This document shows, piece by piece, positions 11,601 to 23,271 of a stretch of DNA of 64,000 bases (positions within the stretch are counted from its first letter, which is position 1; each line of letters begins with the position of its first letter). The translations under genes and the position numbers were made by a program. Source of the stretch: Diphasiastrum complanatum (taxonomy: Eukaryota > Streptophyta > Lycopodiopsida > Lycopodiales > Lycopodiaceae); NCBI GenBank assembly GCA_029204225.1, contig CM055100.1, positions 63,309,141 through 63,373,140 on the forward strand. Reading direction: 5' to 3'. The notes below the pieces were generated by a model. It saw nothing but the letters and a program-made list of their open reading frames with translations, was not told the origin of the DNA and made no database searches.

Positions 11601-11746
11601 TTTATCAGGTGGAGGGAATGCATTCTTTTTACAGGGGAGCAGTGTCGAATATGTTCAGAGGCACTGGTGCAGCTCTGATATTGGTTTTGTATGACGAAGT
11701 AAAATCTTGGATGAACTGGACTGCCTCACAGAAGGCTTTTGATTAA
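8612..11746 (+). CDS. Adenine nucleotide transporter, PM-ANT1-like mitochondrial carrier family protein (2 exons)
   Basis: Join 8612-9109 and 11102-11746; intron 9110-11101 (GTACGA...GTGCAG, phase 0); 380 residues. The protein has three mitochondrial-carrier repeats: PVERAK (residues 100-105), PLDIAHTR (207-214) and PLDTVRHRMMM (304-314), each followed by the repeat's second half (e.g. LWRGN, GLYRGLP, SFYRGA). RHRMMM at 309-314 replaces the ADP/ATP-carrier signature RRRMMM. Overall wording (FPRDLLAGAAMGG, AHTRLAADLGK, SNMFRGTGA) is very close to what I recall of plant At5g56450 (PM-ANT1), an ATP exporter of the plasma membrane, rather than the inner-membrane AACs or ER-ANT1. The first ATG gives a 76-residue extension rich in Gln, Arg, Glu and Ala. 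The second in-frame ATG (8840, MEEFPRDLL) matches the usual family start better. The exons are intact with no lesion. Function is by homology. Confidence 0.92.
9110..11101 (+). other. Intron of the PM-ANT1-like gene (1,992 bp)
   Basis: The donor AAG|GTACGA lies at 9109/9110 and the acceptor TTTTTCGTGCAG| at 11101/11102. The junction joins NFACK to DLYRK without changing frame. The intron is AT-rich, with a few meaningless short frames and no recognisable nested element. Unlike much of the window it seems free of coding retroelement remains. Confidence 0.85.
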
Positions 11747-14550
11747 AGACAAAAATTAGCAGGTGCTTTTTTGTTAGTTATGGTTTCTACTTATAAATTT
11801 GACAACAGTAAGTGGAAAATGTTTTAGCAGTCCACTTCCTGGGCAATTTTTGTGGGTGGATAGTATTGCTAAAGTATGGCGAGCGGAAGTTTTCGTTTTT
11901 GTGTTTTCTGTTTCAGCATGTTAGCATAAACTCCATAAGACTTGTAAGGCTTTGCAAGCTTGTATTTGTAGATTTTGTGTGTAAGGTATTCTTGAACTTG
12001 ATTTTTGGTGCTAGCACTCTCTGATTAAATGCTCCCAATAATCTATTTGGAGTTTATTGCATACGAGTCTCTGCACCTTGTCAGCTGATAGTGGATCAGG
12101 CTTCACTTGCAAGAACTATTGGATGCCATCAGCAGGTGTATGCCTATTGTGTTGATTTGCTTTGAAATTCTATTCACTGGTACTATTAGTGTAGAATTTC
12201 CTTCAGCTTCTGCTCTTTTGAAAGGAGCGTCAGATTCTTTAAATGAACGAAAGTCCAAAAACCATCATAGTTTTAAAGCTGGGCAACCCTCCCATTTTAT
12301 TGGAAGCATTTAGCAAACCTGGATAGGTTGTACTCACAATAATCAGCATACTTAATAGAAGAATTTAGACAAAACAATTTAAAAGGCTATTCTATGCAAC
12401 TAACGCTGCCACAGGAGATTTTCATATCTAAATCATGCTTTTATCACACAGGAAATCTTACTTCAAACCAGCAACTGTGGAGAAATTTCTCATCAAAAGC
12501 TGAAAAATACCAAAATGATTTTTGTTTGTACTGAAACACTATAGCTTCTTTTTCATGAGAACAAACACAATACCAGAAATATGCTCAAAAGATTGGGATA
12601 CAGAAAACAAGCCTCATAACTTTTTTTTATAAAAAAAGTGAATTTGGCTTGTATTCAAAATGAAAATGGCTTGAAAGGCCCAATAAAATCATCTCTATTG
12701 TTTATTCTGTAGCATTTGACAAGTATTACCACCACGGTTGGTTTATTGCAGTTGAAAATATTTGAAACATAATTTGGATGATAACCAGTGGTGATTTGTA
12801 ATACTTGTGCTTTGAAAGAATTGAGACAGTGAGGCCGAGCGCCGTGAATGACAATGACAATGTTGTTGGAGTTGAGGAGTGTGGCCAGCAAAATAAGACC
12901 TAAGTCTTTAGCAGGTGCACTCAATGAAGATAACAAACAAGAACTTGGTTGAAGTGATTGAGAGAGAATGCAATAGTTGGGAGACATAAAGAGAGGAAGA
13001 AGAATGGATGGATGTAGACTTGGAGGTAGTAAGAAGGATGGAGGGAGCAAGCACGACGGAAGAAATTGTCAAAATATTGTCTTGGAAATTCAGAATGGGA
13101 GGTCTCATTGTTCAAGACAAGAATGTTGTGGATAGTGGTGTAGTTTGCAAGCGAGTTTCCAACAATAATGTAAAGAGAATAACAAGGTGTTGTTTCCTCA
13201 AAGAGAAAGAAAATGTGTAAAAATCAATGAGTCCAAATAACAAGTCAATTCTAATCATCTCAAAAACCAAATGGGTTATTTTTCATGAAGAGCTCCATTT
13301 GAAGAATTAATCAGCATATTTTGTAATAAGCATTGCCATGCAAAAAAAATAAAAATTGGGTTGGATGCATCATAAAGAAAGTTGAGCATATTAAGTCCCT
13401 ATAGTTTTCAAGAGAGTTTGTCCCTAATTTTCACAAAAATCGAGAAATTGTCAATAGACAATTTCAAGGGCATCCAAGTTCTAGTGCAAGTAAACTTTCA
13501 TTTATTTACCCCTTAAGGTTTTCGAATAAAATCAACAATGATCAAGTTACTGAGAGAAGTAATATTATGACCCAAGTGGTCTTACTTTAGGTATACAGGC
13601 AACTCAAGATAGTGAAAGAAATAAGACAGGGACAATTGACGACACCAATAGAGAGGCCCGCATCCCACAACTTGGAATATCATTCAAGCAAAGGAAAAAA
13701 GAGATCCAACATTCATTGACAATAATCTTGTCAATCAAGCTAGAGTTCAAGCTAGAGCTTAGCTACATTTAAGGGGTTGTCCAATCTCTTTAAAAGACAA
13801 ATTGATTCTCCCTAAGCATCAAACTAAGATTCCTCCTTACTCAATAATAGATATCCTTTACTCAATAGTTGCTCCCTTGATTTGCTTTTAATAGGGAAAA
13901 AAAAACGCATTCTCACATTGAACACAAATGAAAAGTACGGAAGGCAATATTGTTGTCACAATCATATAAAATAAATATGCTCTCAACCTATGATGTACTT
14001 ATGCTTTGAACAAAGCTACCATGGATTAGGGAGAGTTAGGCATTGTGAATATCAAGTATCATTTGTTTTCAAAATAGTCACAAAGTTTCAAGGCACAAAG
14101 CCCCATAATCATGATTGGAAAGATCATATCCAATGTTTCTAAAAAGTGCATCACACTCACTTGATTTCTTGTAAGTTATAATTGAAGAGAATCAAAGCAT
14201 GCTGACATTTAGTCCATTATAGAGAAATGGATCATCCAACGAGGTTAATTTGGTCCCAGTTTCAAGGTGCCCTTGGAAACCAAGATGCATGACAGAGAAA
14301 CATTGAAGAGAGAACAAACTTCTGTTTAATAAGCTTACACAATGTAATAATGAGGAAGGATGATTTACCTATAAAAAAGCTGAACTTTATAGGGAGTAAT
14401 ATGGTTGCACTAAGAAGAGGAAATAAGTAGAACATTGACGGTCAATGCGGCAAAGCGAATTCAGTTGTCTCCAAAGGAAAATAAAGGGAAGGCCTTTTTA
14501 CATTTATGACATTGTAACCAAGTTTTTGAGAGCATCAACGTCAAACAATT
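11747..14550. other. 3' flank of the carrier gene and intergenic DNA, nothing recognised
   Basis: The first few hundred bases after the stop at 11746 presumably hold the 3' untranslated region. No clear AATAAA can be assigned as the polyadenylation signal. From about 12.3 kb to 14.5 kb the sequence is AT-rich and all reading frames are short. No transposon motif was recognised in it. Confidence 0.4.
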
Positions 14551-14559
14551 ACATTTTGG

Positions 14560-15090
14560 GCATATTGATGAGTTTTTTGAACATATTGTTTTTGGTTGGA
14601 CCTATTGCTCTCATATAAAAAATGCATGGTATAAACTGTTTGATGTTTTTTGTGATTTCTATGTGGATAATATTATGCCTTGCATTTGTACCACTAGTAA
14701 ACGCTTTAAAAACTGTCAAGCGATTTTGGACATGTCGTTTCTATGGAATGTAAGAATAGCAATGATATTGCTTTAAGAAAGGAATTACATAAAGGTTTAA
14801 ACCATATCAGTATGAGAAAGTCTAATATTAACGAAGTTGCTTACGAATTGCACAATGCCTAGTTTAGATTAGCCAAACTTTTACCTCTTGACATAAATGA
14901 GGAAAATATTAAGGAACATGCAGATTTATGCAAAAAAAAGGCTATTGAGTATTTAAAACATACTAAATGGATTCATGGTAAACATATGTCACGAGCACGC
15001 ATAATTGAAAATGTGAACAAAAGAAATTGGCTAACTTCACACCTATATGTTAATGGGGTCGACAAGGCTCAGCATAATCTGCTATTTTTC
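14560..15090 (+). mobile_element. Penelope-like element, putative N-terminal ORF fragment (degenerate)
   Basis: Plus-strand frames read KQLHFGHIDEFFEHIVFGW (14540-14600), then after a frameshift near 14745 ALRKELHKGLNHISMRKSNI (about 14770-14830), one in-frame TAG, and ENIKEHADLCKKKAIEYLKH with WIHGKH (about 14900-14985). The K-x-L-x-K-G-L-N-H-I segment followed by a spaced basic helix is how I recall the region upstream of RT in Penelope-like polyproteins. The proximity of an unmistakable Penelope-like RT fragment at 16.6-17.1 kb supports this, although that fragment is on the other strand. No GIY-YIG domain was seen. Confidence 0.45.
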
Positions 15091-15676
15091 AAAGGTGGCC
15101 ACATTTTTGACAAGAGCTCTTGGTATGCCGAGTCCTCTCCTCATGGAGGAAGCAGGTCTATATCTCCGCTCCCCCTTTTTTACTCTCAACTTTTTCCTAA
15201 CATGGGTATTCTTCAAGTTTATGTGGTAGAACCTTATCTTGGTTTTTCTTTAGTGCTTTTCTTATTGTTTATATTACAAATTGTATCAACAAATGTTTTT
15301 TTTTTTAAATCTAGGAGGCAGGGTGTGGGATTTAATTAACTACCTAATGGGAGTTGCAATCCCACTTACAACTAAGTTATTGGGTTTTAATTTGAGTTTA
15401 ATGGTTTTAAGCGAGAATATTATTTGTTGTTAGAGCTGGTATGTTACTGCTTTGTTAACTGACTTCAATTATTGATGATATAAATTAGTGTTGCTAGTTG
15501 GCACTAGGGCAATATGATTGTAGTCCCATTACTCAACTCATCATTATTGCACCTTTTACAATTAGAAGTCTGTCATATGACAAATTGTGAAAGGTGCAAA
15601 GAAGACTATGATCAATCATTTGAATAAATGCGGAAGTGAGATGTAAAATAACCTCAACGTTCTTTGAAGATGTCAC

Positions 15677-16121
15677 GCACTTATTACTCTTAACTATACA
15701 TTGTACTGTGGTGGGGCACTCCTCCTCTTGTATGAACATGGAAACTGAGTACAAGAAGTGTCTTTTTATTCTTGGGGAAGGCCCTACCCTGATCTTTGAT
15801 TGGCTAATTCTAGATGGCAAGGATCATAATCCAAGCTTTTCATGTAAAATTTAATGGTTCCAATTTGAGAAGGGTGTCGCTCACATAAATCCTATGAGTT
15901 CCTTTTGGAGTGCGAGGGTCCTCATATGATTCATGTGAGTTCCTCCAAAATTAGAACCATCTCAAATTTGACTTTGGGATTTTTATTTATTTTATGCCTC
16001 AAGTCGCTTATTCCTAATTCTACAAGTTCTACAGTGTGCTCATTTGGTTGGACCTATACACGCAGGATGCCAGTGCTCTTGCACTTATTACTCCTAACTA
16101 TACAGTGTACTATAGCGGGGC
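15677..16121 (+). repeat. Direct repeat pair, 41 bp, 404 bp apart
   Basis: 15677-15717 and 16081-16121 share 36 of 41 positions, beginning GCACTTATTACTC and ending GGGGC. They lie between the two Penelope-like fragments. They may be the remains of terminal or internal repeats of the element, or a short local duplication. No larger homology between the surroundings was seen. Confidence 0.55.
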
Positions 16122-16379
16122 CCACGTAGTAAGCCTACCTATACACTACTTTTAGTGGTATAACTCACTAAGTCCCCAACAGAGAGAGCAATGGTTGCTA
16201 CTATATTGTTGAGAAGTAATGAGCAAACATTATTTAGCTTGTTACTAAATAGTGAACAAACATGATTTATTGTGTTGCTACTACTTTTGATAATAAGAGA
16301 GGGAGAGAAAGTGCTGATTTGAGAGAGAAAAATGAATGTGACAAATAATGAGAGTGTCGGCTATGAGAGAGATGAATGG

Positions 16380-16479
<100 letters not shown>

Positions 16480-16599
16480 TGTGCCCCACACAGGGATTGA
16501 GGGCCATTAATGAGTAGTAGCAGCTAACATATGGGCTTTCACAACCAAAATCTCGAACGCATAGAATGAAGCATCGATCAGTGAACAATACTCAATCTC

Positions 16600-17135
16600 G
16601 AACATAGAAGTGGTTTTTTATGGGTATCATCAATAAACAGACATCATCAATATATCTAAAAGTGTATTTAAAAGTACACACATTTCAGTTCTCCAAGTCT
16701 AGCAAGCCTCTTTACGAAGCTTATTTAAAAAAAAGTGAGATTCTAGTGTTACCAAGTAGGGGAGCAGGAAAAACCCATAGGTATTCCACAAACCTGTTTC
16801 CATGTTCTATCTCCTAGTCTGACAACACAGTTATCAATTAAAAAATCATTCCACTGACAAAGTTGTTTTTCATCAATATTGGCTAATTTATCAATTTGTA
16901 TTAGTTTCCAAGACCAGGTGAAATTTTCAGTGTGTGGTATCCATTTGTATGAAATCAAGTTTTTCTTTGAATATTTACAGGCATATGCAATCAATTTTCG
17001 CATAATAGTTTTTAGCCCGTCTGGGCCATTGAGTGGTATATTCTCATAACATTTAGCATTATCAGTAGACCACATGTTAGTAATCTTTCCAGATACGTTG
17101 AGATAAAATTCAATGATGATTTACAGTGCCAAAAT
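16600..17135 (-). mobile_element. Penelope-like element reverse transcriptase fragment
   Basis: Minus-strand order: NVSGKITN, MWSTDNAKCYENIPL (about 17080-17030; the D-x-x-x-C-Y-x-N-I-P block is Penelope-like motif A), FTWSWK, FLIDNCVVRLGDRTWKQVCG, then IPMGFSCSP (motif B, about 16760) and, in a shifted frame, TFRYIDDVCLL with the catalytic RYIDD at 16657-16643. I-P-M-G and R-Y-I-D-D are diagnostic of Penelope-like RTs and differ from LTR and LINE RTs. At least one frameshift, in the A-rich run around 16720-16735, and a stop break the ORF. No C-terminal GIY-YIG domain is visible before the microsatellite at 16476. Confidence 0.8.
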
Positions 17136-18655
17136 AGATCAGTATCCACACTAAGGATACTCTGGTATGAGGTTGCCTTATGCAGAGTTTCTTGAGATGG
17201 GCCACATCACTAGTTAGGGTTAAGATTTTTTTTTATGAAAACTAAAAAAAAGTTAGTTAATGTGAAAAGTTTACAAGAAATGAGTAATCCTTTATCCCAT
17301 AAGTACTGAGTGGATTCTAATATTTACATAAAAAGTTAAATATAAAGTGGGTTGACATGAAAGACCACAAGGCCTAAAGTTATGTTTTTTATCCCCATGT
17401 AAAAGCCTAACATGGTCTTTTTGTAATTTTTTAGAGCATTATACTTCGTAAAAGTTTTGTCATTGAACCCATGACATCACACCATTGACTTTATGGAATT
17501 TGTGACCAATTTTTACATGGGCTCAAAAGTATAACATTGTTAAATATACAGCTTCTCAAGATTTTAAGCCATAAAATGTCACAGCTCGAGGTGGAAAGCC
17601 TTGATCGAGGGCTTTCTACTATTTGTAAATAGTGAACCTATTCATAAATTGGCAGCCCAAATCCACTAGTTCGAATGCATAAAACAATGGCTCAAACTGA
17701 AAAAAAATACAAAAATGGAAACCCATATGAAAATAGACAAGTTTGAGGAACGTTACAACTCAGTGAGCCTTACAAATTCTCGTTTGATCAAATTTAATTT
17801 TTTTAGTCAAGCATTTTTATGTCCTAGGTATCCTCCATGAGGAGGCTAGCTACCGGTGGTAGTAGGCTGAGTCTCAAGCGCGGCGAAACATGCTACAACA
17901 TGGTAGCCAGCTGTGAGATGAAGGATACATGACGTAGCAATTGTAAATGGATGGTTGAGATTAAACTTTTTTGTGAAGCCTAGCAAATATTCAAATGTGA
18001 CACATATGTGTACTATAGTTTTAATATTTGCTATGTATGAAAATTGTTGGAATCTATAAGCCAACAAACATAATGTTGTTAACAATGAATGCATAGCTTA
18101 GCTATTAGTTTCCAAAAACCCTAATTCAAGAATGCTCAATTTAATTTGATAAGAACATCAATAACATATAATGTAACAACCTAATTTCAAGAAGAGTGTT
18201 TGTTGATCAATTCCTTGTGTTTATTCGTTTCTTTTGTATCAAATTCCATTTCTTATGATGGCTTGATGTGTATGTTTTTCCCGACAACCATGCTAGGTGT
18301 ATGTTTTTCCCCGACAACAACAACAACATGCCATGTGTATGTTTTTGCCTTTGCCTTTCAGGACTGCTCTGACATGGAAGTCCTTTTCCAAATTCTCACA
18401 CATTTTCAGAGTATAAAGAAAACCTTTGATATTACAATGGAAACTAGTAGGAAAATTACACTTCATATCTCAAAAAGTGTTATAAGTAGGGTTTATACTA
18501 GTTGAAAGGAAGTCACTTCCATCATATCCATCATCACAACAAAACACAAAATAACTATTCTCATTTTACTTCCAATCCCAGATTTTTTCAGCTCCTTGTT
18601 CACTACTAAAACTGTAAATCTTAACTGACAATTTTCTCTGATCTTTGACCAGGAT
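17136..18655. other. Intergenic, nothing recognised
   Basis: The stretch is AT-rich with homopolymer runs and short frames only. A short imperfect tandem motif around GTGTATGTTTTTCCCGACAAC occurs near 18268 and 18298, with a weaker third copy near 18335. Confidence 0.4.
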
Positions 18656-18659
18656 GCGA

Positions 18660-19409
18660 TCATGCTTGTGAGGGATCCCATGATGTAGTTGGCTTAAAAT
18701 CAGTCAGATACATGTAATTATGTTCCCAGGGCTTAACCCAAACTTGAGCTTCATACTGCTTCTTGTTTTTCTCAGATCCTGCCAGCAATTTCAAATAGTA
18801 GATGGTGCCTGAGACCACCTGGTACTTAGCAGACAATATTTTCCATAACTGCAGATCCTCCGCCAGTTTCTGCAACAAATACCCACGTCATAATCCACTC
18901 AGTTAGCCATGCATGTGCCACAAAAAATATTTCAAAATCCACACAGTCTATTCAGTCGGCCATGCATCTGCTATGAAACAACTTTCAAAATCCACATAAT
19001 CTATATTCAGTTTCCCATGTATCAGCTAAGAAAGATCTTTCAAAATAGTGTGTGAGAGAAAAGGGATGGACAATTCTTCAATGATGGCTGAATTATCAGC
19101 ACAATGAATTGAGCTTTTCATCAAATGTAGAAGGAAATGCACGAAGTAAACCTGTTGATGGCTGTACTCACGAACAGCAAAATTTGCAGCTTCCTGTACT
19201 TCCAAATTCTTTTGGAAATCCGGGACATCCCGAAGTCGTCCTAGGGGCATCTTCCTCTTTTCTGCTGCTGCACCTTTCGCATTCCAATGGAAATTATAAG
19301 CTTCTGCGACCCCGCATGATACCGCAAAGAGGTAGATAGCAGTGCCCAGAATGAGTAGCAGATGCCTCCTCGCTGCGACCGTCACCAGCATCTTCATCAT
19401 CATACTCAT
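18660..19409 (-). CDS. Phytocystatin, secreted cysteine protease inhibitor (2 exons)
   Basis: Join of complement 19409-19152 and 18869-18660; intron 19151-18870 (GTTTAC...TTGCAG, phase 0); 155 residues. An N-terminal hydrophobic stretch (about residues 16-36, HLLLILGTAIYLFAVSC...AEA) looks like a signal peptide, so the protein probably enters the secretory pathway. The mature part carries a Gly in MPLGRLRDV (residue 57), the helix motif AANFAVREYSHQQ (plant LARFAV-like, with Asn for Arg and Ser for Asn), the inhibitory loop QVVSG (residues 103-107, family pattern Q-x-V-x-G) and PW in VKPWEHN (133-134). These three contacts are how cystatins block papain-type proteases. Several Met codons crowd the start (residues 1, 3, 4, 5, 7), so the exact start is uncertain. 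The gene looks intact. Confidence 0.88.
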
Positions 19410-19471
19410 CCAACGCCTTTTCTGCTGGTTTTTGTCTATTTTGTGTTCTCTCTCTCTTACCTAAGCTCAAG

Positions 19472-19511
19472 CCACACGTTGGAGGCAGCCTCCCACATGT
19501 TGGAGGCAACC
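19472..19511. repeat. Short direct repeat upstream of the cystatin gene
   Basis: Two copies of ACGTTGGAGGCAGCCT-type sequence (ACGTTGGAGGCA and ATGTTGGAGGCA) occur in tandem with a period of about 20 bp, in the presumed leader or promoter. Confidence 0.6.
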
Positions 19512-19522
19512 TTAAATTTCGA

Positions 19523-19833
19523 CCACGTGTCACATCTACAATCCAACACATGGCCCAAAAGTTAAATGCAACTGGCTGGTCAGCTGACTGTCCCAGAACA
19601 TTTGGCGAGAACCTCTCTTCTCCCGAAGCTCCTCTTCTCGTGCAAACACGAGTGAGAACACCATCACTGCTGCTATTTGAGCGAACACCAATATGTTCCC
19701 ATAATTTTAAAAAAATTGTATTCCACCAATTTGCACTTGACACGGAGACGATGTACACAACACCGGCCAGTGTGTGCACGACATCTGTTGCGCCACATCA
19801 ACATGTTTCAACACATGTTGTGTGACACGTGTC
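19523..19833 (-). promoter_or_regulatory. ABRE/G-box-like sites upstream of the cystatin gene
   Basis: Read on the gene's strand, GACACGTGG lies about 115 bp upstream of the ATG (plus 19523-19531), and the palindrome GACACGTGTC lies at 19824-19833. Both contain the ACGTG core of plant G-boxes and ABA-response elements. Phytocystatins are often induced by ABA or wounding, so the match is sensible but unproven. No clear TATA box was found close to the start. Confidence 0.4.
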
Positions 19834-20637
19834 AATTTTTTTTTTTCAGCCATACTAACATGTGTCCAACAGAGGGTATGGCCCGCATCTGGCCATGCAT
19901 TGTCACGTTGCAACCATTAGAGGAGTTCTCAATATCAAAAAGACCCTTTAAGGAATGCAATGTAAGATATAGAAAAATATCAAAATAAAAAAAACAATAT
20001 TGTTTATTTGCTTGCCCACACCTTTCCCAAGGCCTCCCCAACTCCCAACGATCTAACCATAGCGTCTATAGTCACAGTTAAGAACTGTTAACAGTTCGCA
20101 GTATAACTTGACTAAATTCAAAAATATTCCCTCCATTGGTTACGAAAAGAGCAATATTTTCACTGGATCTAGAATATGACCGCCATCCCCAAATTCGAGT
20201 CAAATGCAAGTTTTATTTTGCACTGTATATTTTCAATTGCTCTATTTTGTCCATAAGCTCTTATTAATCTTTACATATATTTACTACAAGGTATTTATAG
20301 ACATTTGCATTTAAAAAAAATTCACAAAATAATGAATTTTTTGAAATCTATTGCTTATTTTCATTTCTTTTTGGACATCAACAAAGTTTGCATTGAAAGA
20401 TTCTCACACCATACGATCAGGTTTAAATCCATGTGTTGCGGTCAAAAGTTAAATGTGAAATGGACTCGATCTATCCAACGGCCCCATGCATATTTGGAGT
20501 GTATAATGATTCATGCAAACTACCTTCCGACAACCGCAAAACTTTCAAAAGGTAAGTTCATTTTCTTGTTTCAATAACTTATGTGACAATGATTTCAAAT
20601 TTGAATAATTTTACTGGGCCATGTCAATATAAAATGA

Positions 20638-21010
20638 GTGTGTGTGTGTGTGTGTGTCATGATTTCACCAAGGGTTCCGAAACATGTGCCAAACTATAAG
20701 GTTAGGTTTTTCCAAAAGCAAGAACAAAAATATTATTATTATTATTTGTTGACTTTTATTTTCCTTCAAATTTTTCTAGAACTAAACTACAATAAGAGCA
20801 AACAAAGGTTTCTATGTGGACCTGCCAAAATTGCTCAAAATATTACCTGATTTTGAATTATTGGAGTAGCTCTTATGATGCTTTTCATAAAACAATTTCA
20901 CCAAATAATTTATGTTGTTTTTGGAATTGTTATTCTAGCAATTTGTCAACACTAAAAGAAATTGTGAACCCTACTATTTTTCTACAAACTGTAACCTCTA
21001 CTGCAACTAT

Positions 21011-21057
<47 letters not shown>

Positions 21058-21075
21058 GCACACACACACACACAT
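20638..21075. repeat. Microsatellites: (TG)n, (TA)n and (CA)n
   Basis: (TG)n runs from 20638 to 20657. (AT)n, with one imperfection, runs from about 21009 to 21056 and is followed at 21059-21075 by (CA)n. The DNA between has no recognised gene. Confidence 0.9.
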
Positions 21076-21221
21076 CCTAGTAAAGAGTGCCCGTCGTTGA
21101 CAGTCAATGGACGACCGACGATCTAGGCCGACGATGTAGTGAGTAAGCTGTCGATGACAGGCGGCTGGAGGTCAAAGGCGACAGAGAATGCGTTGGTACG
21201 AAAATGTGTGCTTGTATGCGA

Positions 21222-21536
21222 GAGAAAGAGAGAGAGAGAGAGAGGGAGGGAAAGAGAAAGAAAGAAACTTAGGTTTTAGAAAACAGGAGAGGGAAATACA
21301 ATTAGTGTGTTTGAGGTTTAGGGAGAGAGAGAGAGAGAGAGAGAGAGAGCATGCCAAACATATCCCTTCACAATCCACTCGTCGAACAAAAAATGCACCC
21401 AATGCCCTACATATCCCTTGAATAGTAAAATATGCGAATGTGTGTGTATGGACACTCGTGTGTATAGGGGGTATGGATGGGTGTGTTTACATAAAATAAT
21501 AAGTGTATGCATGTATTTAGGATTGATCCGTAGGGT

Positions 21537-21601
<65 letters not shown>

Positions 21602-21669
21602 ATGTCTCGTCATCAACTCATCGACCATCACATGCACCCAACGCCCTATAATTCACATGCATAGTAAGA

Positions 21670-21737
<68 letters not shown>
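21222..21737. repeat. Composite tandem array of (GA)n blocks and a related spacer
   Basis: (GA)n blocks lie at about 21222-21250, 21322-21349, 21539-21600 and 21672-21737. After the second and third blocks comes a related spacer of about 70-75 bp. Each spacer begins CATG and contains TGCACCCAA(T/C)GCCCTA and then CATAGTAA or GAATAGTAA. So at least two larger units, each a GA tract plus spacer, are present. A telltale sign is the repeated ATGCACCCAA at 21391 and 21631. Confidence 0.75.
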
Positions 21738-21740
<3 letters not shown>

Positions 21741-21782
21741 CACATGGGTTGGTGCCAAAACAGGGTCTTAGGAAGTTTACCA

Positions 21783-21975
21783 TCTAGATTAATCATCTAT
21801 GAAGGTGATAAAATAGAGTGCATCTCCTAAGGATGGAGTTGGCATTGGACCATAAAGATCGCTATGTACAAGATCTAATACATGTTTTGTCTTAATGGAA
21901 TGTGTTCTAGGAAATCTGCTTCTAGAGTGTTTGCCATTGATGATTCTCAATTTGTGTATATTGGTGCACTTACAG
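21783..21975 (-). mobile_element. Ty1-copia integrase fragment, N-terminal half
   Basis: On the minus strand the text reads HSRSRFPRTHSIKTKHVLDL, then VHSDLYGPMPTPSLGDA and YFITFIDD. It closely matches the integrase of the plus-strand copia element at 39.4-39.6 kb, here with the catalytic Asp kept (HSD). It stops abruptly near the right edge of the (GA)n array. Confidence 0.75.
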
Positions 21976-22957
21976 TTCCAGTCTCAAAAGATTTGGAGTC
22001 TTTTCATTGTAGCATCGTTATTCCATGAATATAGCTGCAAAGCTCTTTATGGCAATTGAACTTGACGCATATCAGAACTATTAGGAAGTTAATTTATCAC
22101 CATATGGCACATGATAACATTTGGACATACACGAGAAGAAACACATAATATCATAAAAGTCCTAGGCCAGTAGAAAAGTGGCTTTAGTGCTTTAGTTAGT
22201 CTAAGGGTTGCATGTACCACAATGCTACACCTTGAGAATTTATGAAATCTCATCCTCATCCTCCCAAGAAACAACCTCAGTTTGTGAAGATAATATTGGA
22301 AATTTACAAGCTCCAACACCATGTGGAAAAGAGAACTTATAGGAAGTGTCCAAAACTTGTTAGACTAGATGAGAGACACACAAATAATTCGGATGAAGGG
22401 AGGAGAAAAAAAACCTGGGATGCCAAATTGATGGAAATAGGAGAGTACAAGACATAAACTACACTGAATTTAAAAAACACAAGTGGCTTGGGGGCGATTA
22501 TATATCCTCATTCTCCCACAACATTCATAGCACTCAATTTCCCTTTAACGTCCATCTTAAGTTAGCTCAAGAGTTTGTGTTTATACCCTACCTACGGCCT
22601 CAAGATCCATCATTGACTTATGGTATTATTGCTCCCATGTGCCAATGAGTAGTTAATAACTTTGAGCTTTAGGTCACCATTGACCAAAGATTATAGCACC
22701 TCAAGTATGGTAAATGTTGCTATTCATGAGTTATGACTGACTTAGGAGCTCGTAAGTCGGTCATACTCGGAGCTTGGCAACTAAGTGGAAACAACAAAAA
22801 TGTAACATACTAGGCAATAGTGGCATTTGCGTCTTTTATATGAGTCTCTTACTTCCTTCAAAATTTCTCCAACTTTACAACGAACATCTAATGTAATGCT
22901 TGGATCACTTAAGAGGTTGTCCAACATTTTGTCAATGAGAAGATTTGAATTCTCTAT
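21976..22957. other. Intergenic, nothing secure
   Basis: One minus-strand frame at 22322-22089 contains LKPLFYWPRTF, faintly like the zinc-binding end of gypsy integrases, but the expected His and Cys residues are not in place. Otherwise the stretch is AT-rich with no feature. Confidence 0.3.
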
Positions 22958-23015
22958 TTGATATATATATCATATATATTAGAATATTTTAGAGAGAGAA
23001 TGTCGCCATGCCGTC

Positions 23016-23078
23016 AAAAATGTCACGCTCTGCCCACCAAAAATGTCACGCTCTGCCCGCAACAAAATGTCACGCTCT
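23016..23078 (+). repeat. Three short tandem copies of AAAATGTCACGCTC
   Basis: Copies of TGTCACGCTC start at 23021, 23044 and 23069, periods 23 and 25 bp. The first two are followed by TGCCC. Confidence 0.75.
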
Positions 23079-23271
23079 TTACAACGCGAAAAGCTAAAAA
23101 ACGTGAGAAAGGTCCTATGCGTGTGAAAAATAACACATGGAAGCCAATTTTTTTTTTGGGCGCACGCGCACACACACTTTCAAATTCTTTTCCCCCCCAG
23201 AGCGCGCGTGCTCTCTCTTTCTCTCGATCGGTTCTCTCTCTCTTTCTCTCAATCGCGAGCAGGCGGGATGC

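Noticed and set aside
12655-13108. Minus-strand frames of 64-131 codons near 12.7-13.1 kb
   Set aside because: Low-complexity Ser/Leu/Pro text overlapping in several frames. No family motif.
17655-17680. AGTTCGAAT resembling a tRNA B box
   Set aside because: No matching A box, acceptor stem or terminator at the expected distance.
19294-19779. 161-codon minus-strand frame upstream of and overlapping the cystatin exon
   Set aside because: It is in another frame from the cystatin, contains a local 20-bp duplication, and has no recognisable domain.
22089-22322. Possible gypsy integrase zinc domain on the minus strand (LKPLFYWPRTF)
   Set aside because: Only the short F-Y-W-P-R block fits. The paired His and Cys residues are absent and no neighbouring gypsy domain was found.
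23016-23078. Short regularly spaced repeats as a possible CRISPR-like array
   Set aside because: Only three copies with a 10-15 base core and about 10-base spacers, in a plant-like context without any cas-like gene.
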